A stretch of DNA of 64,000 nt from Legionella sainthelensi (GTDB lineage: Bacteria; Pseudomonadota; Gammaproteobacteria; Legionellales; Legionellaceae), in NCBI RefSeq assembly GCF_900637685.1, contig NZ_LR134388.1:3871001-3935000 (forward strand), written 5' to 3'. The notes under the pieces were generated by a model. That model made no database searches. It saw nothing but the letters and a program-made list of their open reading frames with translations, and was not told where the DNA came from. This document shows, in pieces, positions 56,236-64,000 of this stretch. The translations under genes and the position numbers were made by a program. The first letter of the stretch is position 1, and the number at the start of each line of letters is the position of its first letter.

Positions 56236-57185
56236 TTACCCTGTTTCGTCGTTTAAAAAATCATGGGATTTTGAGCATCAATCAGCGTAATACTGATTTT
56301 GTATTGCGTTATAACCCTAGAAAATTATTTCCTTTGGTTGATGATAAACTAAAAACAAAAAAATTAGCCTTAAAAGCAGGAATTGCAGTACCCCCTTTAT
56401 ACGATATTATTGAAACAGAACAACAAATTAAAACCATCGAAGAACGTTTGACACCTTATAATGATTTTGTAGTCAAGCCAGCTCGGGGTTCTGGTGGTGA
56501 TGGGATCTTGGTTTTTAAGGATAAAGTCTATGGACGTTATCGGCAAATTAACGGTAAATTAACAACAACCCAAGAGCTTAGCTATCATTTATCTTGTTTG
56601 CTGTCAGGCGCATATAGTCTTGGAGGTTCCTCAGATTACGCGATTATAGAGAAACGGGTAGTTGTTGATCCTGTATTTGCGGAAGTCAGTTACGAAGGGA
56701 TTCCTGATATCCGAATTATTAGCTTATTGGGTTATCCTGCGATGGCGATGGTACGTCTTCCTACTCGACTATCAGGAGGAAAGGCTAATTTGCATCAAGG
56801 GGCTATTGGTGTAGGAGTTGATCTTACCACCGGAAAAACTTTAGGTGGCGTATATCATAATGACATCATTGATTATCATCCAGACACTTTGAATTCCATA
56901 GTAGACATAGAAGTACCTTATTGGAATAAAATACTCGAAATTGCTTCTAGTTGTTATGAATTAACCGGGTTAGGATACCTTGGCGTTGATATAGTCCTTG
57001 ATAAAGAACAAGGGCCTTTGATGCTCGAACTCAATGCCCGTCCAGGGTTAAACATTCAAATTGCAAATAGAGAAGGAGGGTTGAAAAGGTACCGCACTAT
57101 TGAAGCCCGATACCATCAATACCCCCACGAGTCAGTCGCAGAAAAAGTAGCCTTTAGTCGTGAGAGTTTTTCTCGCTTAAAATAA
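56232..57185 (+). CDS. Alpha-L-glutamate ligase-like protein (RimK-type ATP-grasp)
   Basis: A 317-residue ATP-grasp enzyme expected to join an amino acid such as glutamate to an acceptor at ATP cost. Features are NPRKLFPLVDDKLKTKKLA, DFVVKPARGSGGDGI with the ATP-binding lysine and glycine loop near residue 80, GVGVDLTTGKTLGGVY, and the metal-binding MLELNARPGLNIQIAN near 274. Its start overlaps the stop of the 7TM gene by ATGA, so translation is coupled. The acceptor for the ligase is not known. Confidence 0.88.
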   Translation: MITLFRRLKNHGILSINQRNTDFVLRYNPRKLFPLVDDKLKTKKLALKAGIAVPPLYDIIETEQQIKTIEERLTPYNDFVVKPARGSGGDGILVFKDKVYGRYRQINGKLTTTQELSYHLSCLLSGAYSLGGSSDYAIIEKRVVVDPVFAEVSYEGIPDIRIISLLGYPAMAMVRLPTRLSGGKANLHQGAIGVGVDLTTGKTLGGVYHNDIIDYHPDTLNSIVDIEVPYWNKILEIASSCYELTGLGYLGVDIVLDKEQGPLMLELNARPGLNIQIANREGGLKRYRTIEARYHQYPHESVAEKVAFSRESFSRLK

Positions 57186-57291
57186 AGAAATGACGCACTC
57201 TATAATTCTCTATGGAGTTAGTCCATTATCATAGCCGTGTATGCGGCTCCCTCTCGTTGTATGTCTTTATCATTTGATTAAAGCACCTCTC

Positions 57292-57325
57292 CAAAAAAAT
57301 CCTCGATTAATTCAGTTAATCGAGG
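57292..57325 (-). terminator. Intrinsic terminator of the leftward gene at 57344
   Basis: CCTCGATTAA (57301-57310) pairs with TTAATCGAGG (57316-57325), and on the minus strand a T run (plus-strand A run 57293-57299) follows directly. It ends the unknown leftward gene that stops at 57344. Confidence 0.85.
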
Positions 57326-57343
57326 AAGATGCATTTGCGGTGA

Positions 57344-58912
57344 TTACCTGATATTTAGGCCGCCTTCCAGTGTCGCCTCAGGTATTGTTTTCGTTCCTTT
57401 TTCAGTGTCCTCTTTTTTTGAAGTAGATACAGGCTCAAAAAAACCTACTTTATTGGGTTTCACCCTCACATTTTGTTCAGGAATAGGTGCTTTTTTAGTC
57501 AAACTATCTACGAAGCCTGCGGCTAGTTTTTGTACATACCCAAACAAAGAAACATCCGTTTGCAGCATCACTTCAGGTTTGCTGCGTTTTGGCATAGTAA
57601 ATCCGGGAGCTAATGAGTAACAATGGATATGGGCGTTGTATGCTGAGTTAAGCAAATGAATATTGGGAATATTACTGGCAATCGCTGCATCAACACTTGA
57701 GTATTTACCTTCATTTCCAATCAACGCATGCGGATCAGCACAATTTGTTACCGCATTAATATATCCTGGTACAGGAGCTAAAGCATCTTCTATGCGATCC
57801 GCACCCCATTCCAAGGTTAATCGCCGACATTCATTTTTTATTGATTGAAGAACTACTGCATATTGTTTTGCAACTTCTGGGCTTGCATTCTCTGGTACTA
57901 AAGCACTAAAAGGCAAATTCAAGCGTTTAACCTTACCGAAATCGGTATCAGAAGGGTAACTCTCTAAAGCAGCCAATATTCCTTTTAACCGAGCTAATTC
58001 GACTTGTGCAAGACCATCATTTTGAAGGGCGGTGAATGGGTAATTAAAATCAAGATCATAAAGTCCTGCACTAAAAAATCCCATTCCTGCTTTAAGAAAT
58101 TTAAAATTAATTGGGTTTGAATCTTCTGGGAGGGTTTGACTGTAATTAACCAAACCTGCCAATGCTTGATGAAATTCATGCATAACGCCCCAACGCACAC
58201 CATCTAAATCAAGCACCCCACGTACTCTTAAGTCGCTATCTAAGCTTGGCCCCCATTGCAACTCCAATATATTTTCTTTAGATGGTTTATCTCGTCTCTC
58301 AACACCATACATCTGAAAAAACATTTCATTTTGCCATACCGCATAATCTTTGGGTAACTTTTCACTCTCTGAGTCTTCAGGATAAAAAAACATCCCACCT
58401 GTATTTCGCAGATCGCCTTGCCACTGAAGTCCAATTTGATCAATAACAATTACATCTTCTGGTTTTGGCAAGTCCTCTACTTTGCGTCCAAAGCCATATA
58501 CTTTAGTTGCTGTAACCTTACCAATAACGGCGGATCCTTTAACTAAACATCGAATACGTGCAATTTGATCTTCAGTCAGGAGTCCTCCGTATAAGTCGCA
58601 ATCCATAATACCACTCACATTGCTGCTCTCATTACGTGCTAAAAATTGTAAATGTCTTGCAGTAAATTCGGTAGGATGTTCGGGAAATCGTTCCATCTCT
58701 TCTGTGAAAGGATTATAGAACTCTTGTCCACACAAGCCACTTTCTTTAATGATTGCCTGAAAGCCCTGTAACACACTCTCTGGGTAATAAACAACAACTG
58801 GATTTTTTTTATCTGTAAAGTCAGGTTTTGGTTTGCCAACTGCCGATCGAGTTAATTGGATATTAAATATACCTGGTTTAGCTGGATTCGGAGTTTCCGT
58901 AAAATTCGGCAT
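57344..58912 (-). CDS. Protein of unknown function (effector candidate)
   Basis: A 522-residue soluble protein without signal peptide, membrane segment or recognised domain. ATG 58912 is chosen because AGAGGAAA lies upstream, shortening the longest frame by 20 codons. The N-terminal third is acidic and proline-rich; the middle holds GVLDLDGVRWGVMHEFHQAL (about 232-251), which is not a zinc-protease motif. The C-terminal 80 residues are lysine- and glutamate-rich with proline (KKEDTEKGTKTIPE), the sort of tail seen on Dot/Icm substrates. It sits in a run of large unassigned genes, so an effector role is plausible but only inferred. Confidence 0.6.
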   Translation of the reverse strand: MPNFTETPNPAKPGIFNIQLTRSAVGKPKPDFTDKKNPVVVYYPESVLQGFQAIIKESGLCGQEFYNPFTEEMERFPEHPTEFTARHLQFLARNESSNVSGIMDCDLYGGLLTEDQIARIRCLVKGSAVIGKVTATKVYGFGRKVEDLPKPEDVIVIDQIGLQWQGDLRNTGGMFFYPEDSESEKLPKDYAVWQNEMFFQMYGVERRDKPSKENILELQWGPSLDSDLRVRGVLDLDGVRWGVMHEFHQALAGLVNYSQTLPEDSNPINFKFLKAGMGFFSAGLYDLDFNYPFTALQNDGLAQVELARLKGILAALESYPSDTDFGKVKRLNLPFSALVPENASPEVAKQYAVVLQSIKNECRRLTLEWGADRIEDALAPVPGYINAVTNCADPHALIGNEGKYSSVDAAIASNIPNIHLLNSAYNAHIHCYSLAPGFTMPKRSKPEVMLQTDVSLFGYVQKLAAGFVDSLTKKAPIPEQNVRVKPNKVGFFEPVSTSKKEDTEKGTKTIPEATLEGGLNIR

Positions 58913-59102
58913 TTTGTTTTCCTCTTGCGTATAAAAATGATTAAAAAGCAGACTTCCAATGAAATGATCCATATGTTATCATTTAGGCCAATATGTAGTC
59001 AAAAAAGATATCTTATATTTAATGCTCTCCGTGCTTAATATATCCGGTAAACTTTGAATGATCTATATTTAAACTTATTAATTATTTTTTAGCGTTTTAC
59101 AT

Positions 59103-60716
59103 ATGTCCTATACGAAAATTGAAAGTAGTCTTCTTTTGGCCTTAGATTATCCTAAGTTAGATGAGTCAGATTTCATTTTACTTTCGACTAAGTTTCTTGA
59201 AAAAAAATTAGGTAATAATGACAATTACCCTGCTTTTTCGAAACAAATCCAAAAATACTATTTGGAACAGGAATATAAAAAGGCTATAGAAAATATTTTA
59301 AGGCTGTGTCAAGAGAATGAAACAGTATTAGGTACAAACCTTGTCCAACGTTTAATAACTAAATCCTCCCAGATAACAAGCAATCCTAAAGACAATGAAA
59401 GCCGACGATTTTATGAAGTCTTGTACGCAGAACATCTGGAATCCATCTTGAGAAAAGATTTTGATTGTTCCATTTTTGATGAATTGAATGAGGCATATAA
59501 CGAAGTAAGACCTGAATACACAGTCAATGATCTCACCAAAATTAATACCTTTGAAGAAGCACGAAAGCTAATTTTAGCGTTCGTGATGCTAAATGATAAT
59601 GTCGAACTAGGATTAAAGGATCAATCAGCAATCTATCAGAAAAAAGATCGCTCCAGAGAAGAGTTAGGACAAGTCCTAACAGCGAACCCTGGTATCATGA
59701 AACCAAATTCTCCTAATTTTGCAGACAATACAGTCCCGATTAAAAAGATAGATAAAATAGCCATAGATGAAAAAAAGGCTGGTGGTTACTCAAAAACCAA
59801 TCCTCAAGTTCCCTTTGTAGCCTCATTATCAGGTACAACTTACTCCTTAGTTGTGGTGCTACAAAAATACATGGATAAACATAAAACAGATCCAAATCTT
59901 GAGAAGAAAATAAATAATATCGTCATGTTATGGACTTCAGCCTACATTAAAGACGGTTACCACAGCTATAAAGAAGTCATCGATATCTTTAAAGACGCAT
60001 ACATTCAATCCATTTTTACTCAAGCAAATATTAAATTAGATTACGCGATTATTGACGACACTGATCATGAATTTCATAAAGCCCAGGAATATACTCAAGG
60101 GATTGCTACAAAATCAATGATGCATCAAGAGTTAGTTCAGAAAGTTCAAGAACAAAGTATGCGCGAAGAAAAGCAAAGACAAACGCTCCACTTTTGTGGT
60201 GTGCTTATTAATCAACTCAATCAAGATCCTAAAAGTAAAGAAAAATATCCAGAACAACTGAAATCACTTAATGTGCTCTATAAAAATTGGAACACAGGAA
60301 CAATAAAGAACCAAGAATTTAAAAATGAATGTGTACAACTCTGTACTGAGATCCAAATTAAAGAGCAAACTACACCTTTCTCATTGACAGACGTTCTAGT
60401 TAAAATTAAAAACTTTATTAGTCGCTTATTTACGTCGGGATTTAGTAAAGAGGTGTTTGAAGAGCCCCTCAGCGCAGCAATGGATATCACAACGAAGCTT
60501 AAAGACGCTGTAGGGCAAATTCCAGCTAGCCCTAGTCCTAAAAAAGTGGTACCTCTGATGAAAAAATCTGGTGCTCAACTGATTCACTCTGAAGTAAAGC
60601 ATTTCTCGTCTCCTATAAAAGAGATACAAAAACAAGCCAATGATTTAACTTCTGTATTGACTCAAGATTCAATAGTAAAAATAGAAAAATCGAACGATAA
60701 GTCTTATATGAATTAG
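59103..60716 (+). CDS. Protein of unknown function (effector candidate)
   Basis: A 537-residue, mainly helical soluble protein. No signal peptide or membrane segment. A distinctive block, VPFVASLSGTTYSLVVVL, lies near residue 236, and a C-terminal domain (about 360-470) has HFCGVLINQLNQDP and VLVKIKNFISRLFTSGFS, a pattern that recurs near the end of several Legionella proteins. The last 70 residues are lysine- and serine-rich with scattered glutamates, as in many Dot/Icm substrates. The ribosome site is weak. Family not recognised with certainty; translocation is inferred only. Confidence 0.6.
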   Translation: MSYTKIESSLLLALDYPKLDESDFILLSTKFLEKKLGNNDNYPAFSKQIQKYYLEQEYKKAIENILRLCQENETVLGTNLVQRLITKSSQITSNPKDNESRRFYEVLYAEHLESILRKDFDCSIFDELNEAYNEVRPEYTVNDLTKINTFEEARKLILAFVMLNDNVELGLKDQSAIYQKKDRSREELGQVLTANPGIMKPNSPNFADNTVPIKKIDKIAIDEKKAGGYSKTNPQVPFVASLSGTTYSLVVVLQKYMDKHKTDPNLEKKINNIVMLWTSAYIKDGYHSYKEVIDIFKDAYIQSIFTQANIKLDYAIIDDTDHEFHKAQEYTQGIATKSMMHQELVQKVQEQSMREEKQRQTLHFCGVLINQLNQDPKSKEKYPEQLKSLNVLYKNWNTGTIKNQEFKNECVQLCTEIQIKEQTTPFSLTDVLVKIKNFISRLFTSGFSKEVFEEPLSAAMDITTKLKDAVGQIPASPSPKKVVPLMKKSGAQLIHSEVKHFSSPIKEIQKQANDLTSVLTQDSIVKIEKSNDKSYMN

Positions 60717-61269
60717 GATGTGTTGTACTTGATAGAATTTTAATCTATTTTGTATTGCATAAGATTCAGCGAAGCTCCCTATGCCCGTACAGATATAGGT
60801 TACGAAAATTTAAGTTACAACGGATAGGTATGTCTCGCAATGAAATTTGTCTTAATTTTTTTATAAAATATTCTGAGCCAGGTAGTTTTAATTTTGTTCA
60901 GATGCGTCAAGTAGTCGAATACAAGCAAAAACAGTCCAGATCACGCTATGCCACTGATTTTTCAGATAGGATCTCAATCTTATCTTGTGATTTTTCAATG
61001 ATCATTGGTAAGTCTTTTGCTGGTGTCATTTAATAACTCTCCTCACCTTAAAGCAAGCAAGATCAACTAAATTTCCTAATAAAATCAAATGTTTTATTAT
61101 GTAAAATAATAAATCGATGTTTTTTTTATTGCAACGTCACGATAGTCCTCTGCTAAACAACTACTCCTTTATCAGGCCAATTGATATGAGATATAAATAA
61201 ATTGCATTGTAAAAATATTTATCTTAATGCTTAAATATTATCAATGATGTACTTACACAGAGTATTTAA
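60717..61269. other. AT-rich gap between two effector-like genes
   Basis: A 553-bp stretch. A 92-codon rightward frame (60755-61033) has no ribosome site and is judged spurious. A short leftward frame with a good ribosome site is listed separately (60946-61029). No other gene, hairpin with T run or PmrA-type repeat is convincing. Confidence 0.4.
60946..61029 (-). CDS. Possible 27-residue small protein
   Basis: A leftward 27-codon frame from ATG 61029 to TAG at 60946-60948. It is preceded by GGTGAGGAGAG, a strong ribosome binding site, 8 to 10 bases away. The peptide begins MTPAKDLPMIIEKSQDKIEI and looks like the start of a soluble helical protein, so it may be a truncated gene rather than a true small protein. 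No further coding follows in any frame. Confidence 0.3.
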   Translation of the reverse strand: MTPAKDLPMIIEKSQDKIEILSEKSVA

Positions 61270-63975
61270 ATGGGAAAAAATGTACCTTTGACAGACATGC
61301 AAAATTTTGAATCTTTTTTTAACGAGATTCTCTCCTATGCTGGCCAGGGCGGAGATGAAGAACTGTTACAAAGTCTATTCGAAAAACTGGAAAAACAAAT
61401 TCAAGGATGGCTGGCAACTCCTTCATCTAACTATCAATATGCAAGATTAGTCATGAAGAGTATCATCGAAGCAAATATAACGGATGCTCCCTTACCCGTT
61501 AAAGCGCAAGTCAGTTATTTGCGAGGAATTATTCATGACCAAGGCTTTCGTGATATAAAAAAACATCCTCGGCAGGCAATGGTTGATTATAAGGATGCCG
61601 TTAGTTTCGGTAGCGTGAAAGCTTGGGACAAAATAGGGGATCATTTTTTTGCACAAGCAACCAGCTCAAATCTTATTGTCTCATCACATCCTTCTTTTTT
61701 TGAAGCCATTCGGGCATATCAAAAGGCTGGTTCTATCAGCCAAGAAAAAGTACTTTATTCTGGTTTAATGACGCTTTATAAGGATGAGATTGCCAAGGGG
61801 GATTTTGATAAAGCCATTAAGGTAATTGCTGAGATTAACCGCTTTGTTCATCAAAATCATAATATGGATATTCCTCAAAAAATCAGAGAAATCTCCGTAA
61901 ATATCGATAAACTAAGATTATTACAAACAGCACTGAAAGATGCTCAAAAAATTTCCGCAACCTATCTTAAATCCATTCAAATGCCACCTGAGGAAATGCA
62001 GGAAGCTTTTTTGCTATGTAAGAAACCCAATGATATGCCAAATCCCATTTTCGATTATTATCATGCACAAATTCTTGCTACCTCGGCGCGGCTAATTAAG
62101 CACCAAACTCCAGAAAAAAAGCAGGTTGCGGAGGACATGCAAAAAGAATCTAAGGAATTATTTGAGAGAATACTCCATGGAGAATATGACCTCACACTTA
62201 AACCATTGCAATTCTATGCACAAGGGCTTTATTACGAAGACAATCAGATTGAAAACGCTAAAATTCCTCCACAAAAATATTACCAAAAAGCGGCGCAATC
62301 AGGGTGTTATCTGGCCTATTATCATCTCGCTAATATTGCACACTTAAGTGAAGAAGAAAAAGGCAAAGTAGAGCATTACTATAAACTGGGTTCAAATGCA
62401 GGTGATCCTGCATGTCAACTTGCTTATTACCGTAGATGCTTACTACCTGAATTACAAAAGGCTATAACTGAAAAAGATACTCGACAAATTTGCGCCATTG
62501 CTGACAAGTCCCATGACCTTTTGCAATTAATACAGAGCAATCCGCATACACTAAATAGCGCCCTACCTTTTTTAGAAACACATTTGAAGGATTTAAAGGA
62601 GACGCTCTCCAAATACGGGGAAAATTTAGAAATTTTAACTTCTAAATATTGGCAATCAGTGCCCATAACAGAGATTAATCCAGATTTTTTAAATGCAATT
62701 CAGCGCTATGAGACCATCTCCTCTGATGATCTTCACAATCGATTAAAAATATTACAAGAAATAAAGCAAACATGTAACCATATTTTTATGAATAAAGAAC
62801 AATATAAACCGAAAGTGCTCGAAGAAGTAGATAAACTGTATACACAATTAGCCGATGTTATTTATATTACCAGCAAAAAAAACTACCAAATTCAATTAAA
62901 AAATATTGCTGCAAGGACACCCAAAGAACGGCTAATCGATATTTTTCATTTTATGAAACAACCTGGACACATGGATAACAAATACTTTATCGAACTCTCA
63001 GATCCCATTCACAGAAAACCAGAGCTTTTTTCAACCTGGATGGATACACCTGGCGCACCAAGCTATTTTAAGTGGTTAGCCAGTTTCGACAGCTTTGATC
63101 ATCAAAATGTTCAACAAATTATTTATCTTGACGAAGAACAACGCCAAAAATTTGAGGCTACCATCATTAATGGACAAGTTTATAATAAAAAAACAGATTC
63201 TTTGATTCAGGACGGTCATTATCTTCTTGCTATTACTCCATCCAGACAGATCTATATTGCCTCCGAAGATCAAGAAAGCAGTAGAAGCATGCTGTTTCAT
63301 CATTCGTCGTTCAATGCAGGAAATCATCTGATGTTTGCAGGAGAAGTGGATCTCCAAGGAGGTAAAATAGTTAAAATTAACAATTACAGCGGCCATTATC
63401 TCCCAGAAATTAATGCTTTGTATCGTGCTGTACTTTTATTTAAAAACAATAATGCATTTGATCAAAATTTTCGAATTGGATATCTTGGAAATGCAATTCC
63501 TGATAATTTTAGTATGAATCAAAATGAGTTGCGGCTCGATGAATTTCGTCTGCTCGCGATCACATCGATGATGAAGCAACGCCATACTTCAGCCAACGAC
63601 AACAGCAAGCCTGCGCCAATGCAAACCAATTCAAATAACAATACCATCCAGCAACCAGTCACGCAGGATTTTTTTAAAAAAATTGAAAAATCCATTGTGA
63701 ATTATTTAATAGCGGAGTCTAGAATCGCCGAACGTATAGATACCATTTTAAGCAACAATTACCAACATACTTTTTTTGGTCATAAAACCATACAAATGAA
63801 TCAAAAAAATATTGTTTTACCCAAAGATCTGGCAAAAGAATATCAACAGTTACATCAAATCATGAGTGATGGTAACTGGTTAAATTATCCCCCCTTTACG
63901 GCTGAAGATATCAAAAAATCAGAGGAAGATCTCACACCCAAAAAAGTGGCCACACACAGCAAAATAGATTTTTAA
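61270..63975 (+). CDS. Large Sel1/TPR-type repeat protein of unknown function (effector candidate)
   Basis: A 901-residue soluble protein. Two stretches look like Sel1/TPR helical repeats: about 80-160 (RQAMVDYKDAVSFGSVKAWD, EAIRAYQKAGS) and about 312-395 (QKYYQKAAQSGCYLAYYHLA, EHYYKLGSNAGDPACQLAYY). The C-terminal half contains a non-repeat domain (about 555-760) with no known match. A glutamine/asparagine-rich linker follows (about 775-800). The end is EDIKKSEEDLTPKK with a basic tail, resembling the E-block type C-terminal signal of Dot/Icm substrates. Sel1-type proteins in Legionella often act at the host interface; here that is inference. ATG 61270 has only a weak ribosome site. Confidence 0.65.
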   Translation: MGKNVPLTDMQNFESFFNEILSYAGQGGDEELLQSLFEKLEKQIQGWLATPSSNYQYARLVMKSIIEANITDAPLPVKAQVSYLRGIIHDQGFRDIKKHPRQAMVDYKDAVSFGSVKAWDKIGDHFFAQATSSNLIVSSHPSFFEAIRAYQKAGSISQEKVLYSGLMTLYKDEIAKGDFDKAIKVIAEINRFVHQNHNMDIPQKIREISVNIDKLRLLQTALKDAQKISATYLKSIQMPPEEMQEAFLLCKKPNDMPNPIFDYYHAQILATSARLIKHQTPEKKQVAEDMQKESKELFERILHGEYDLTLKPLQFYAQGLYYEDNQIENAKIPPQKYYQKAAQSGCYLAYYHLANIAHLSEEEKGKVEHYYKLGSNAGDPACQLAYYRRCLLPELQKAITEKDTRQICAIADKSHDLLQLIQSNPHTLNSALPFLETHLKDLKETLSKYGENLEILTSKYWQSVPITEINPDFLNAIQRYETISSDDLHNRLKILQEIKQTCNHIFMNKEQYKPKVLEEVDKLYTQLADVIYITSKKNYQIQLKNIAARTPKERLIDIFHFMKQPGHMDNKYFIELSDPIHRKPELFSTWMDTPGAPSYFKWLASFDSFDHQNVQQIIYLDEEQRQKFEATIINGQVYNKKTDSLIQDGHYLLAITPSRQIYIASEDQESSRSMLFHHSSFNAGNHLMFAGEVDLQGGKIVKINNYSGHYLPEINALYRAVLLFKNNNAFDQNFRIGYLGNAIPDNFSMNQNELRLDEFRLLAITSMMKQRHTSANDNSKPAPMQTNSNNNTIQQPVTQDFFKKIEKSIVNYLIAESRIAERIDTILSNNYQHTFFGHKTIQMNQKNIVLPKDLAKEYQQLHQIMSDGNWLNYPPFTAEDIKKSEEDLTPKKVATHSKIDF

Positions 63976-64000
63976 AACCGGTTACAATCCTTTATTAATG

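Noticed and set aside
58300-58330. HEFH sequence in the 522-residue protein as a zinc-protease site
   Set aside because: The motif at residues 245-248 does not fit HExxH and no further metal ligand pattern follows.
59025-59050. PmrA-type half-site CTTAATATA upstream of the 537-residue protein
   Set aside because: Only one half-site is found; no second copy at the required distance.
61200-61269. PmrA-type regulatory repeat (CTTAAT half-sites) upstream of the Sel1-type gene
   Set aside because: Two half-site-like pieces are present (CTTAATG, CTTAAATATT) but their spacing is wrong for the known tandem arrangement.
1-64000. CRISPR arrays, insertion sequences, prophage or integrative element
   Set aside because: No regularly spaced short repeats, transposase or integrase genes, or flanking direct repeats were seen.

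Overview
The window reads as a chromosomal segment of a Legionella species other than a standard L. pneumophila. The basis is low GC content with AT-rich intergenic DNA, an IcmL-like protein, a VirK-like protein, an EnhB-like protein, a cN-II type 5'-nucleotidase of the Legionella kind, large Legionella-style proteins of unknown function, and a complete chemosensory operon, which L. pneumophila strains generally lack. No rRNA, tRNA, CRISPR array, insertion sequence or prophage was seen.

Layout. 1-2.7 kb: a frameshifted ABC permease, a strong small-RNA candidate, an IcmL-like protein and a DUF3592 protein. 2.7-7.5 kb: the glycine cleavage operon gcvT-gcvH-gcvPA-(YciI)-gcvPB. 7.7-16.2 kb: a tightly packed chemosensory operon cheW-cheR-cheW-MCP-cheA-cheB that ends in a receiver-adenylate/guanylate cyclase instead of CheY. 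16-24 kb: a secreted M42 peptidase (frameshifted), kdsB plus a degenerate histidine phosphatase, a secreted GH5 glycosidase, an HTH protein, a DUF155/RMND1 protein and a double GNAT. 24-31 kb: a gene relic, a FabF-like synthase, an outer-membrane beta-barrel protein, then lpxD-polA. 31-34 kb: three single-domain response regulators around a PAS histidine kinase. 34-42 kb: VirK-like protein, an unlisted small lipoprotein, cN-II nucleotidase, the rnr-rlmB-rpiA operon, EnhB-like protein and a frameshifted solute-binding protein. 42-50 kb: two large tandem paralogous secreted proteins, each with eight Ig-like repeats and a six-blade, cysteine-paired propeller. 50-57 kb: a frameshifted barrel protein, a DUF4254 protein, a frameshifted multi-pass membrane/coiled-coil protein, and a retropepsin / transglutaminase-7TM / ATP-grasp operon. 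57-64 kb: three large proteins without recognised function, plausible Dot/Icm effector candidates.

How the genes work together. The gcv genes encode T, H and split P proteins of glycine cleavage. The che genes form a complete receptor-kinase-adaptation pathway whose only in-operon response output is a class III nucleotide cyclase. kdsB and lpxD serve lipopolysaccharide synthesis. rnr, rlmB, rpiA and polA are housekeeping.

A recurring oddity is that five genes (permease, M42 peptidase, solute-binding protein, barrel protein, membrane/coiled-coil protein) are each broken by the apparent loss of one base in an A or T run. Restoring one base gives an intact protein of normal length every time. 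This may be a sequencing artefact or a real mutation bias, and it affects how those genes should be read.
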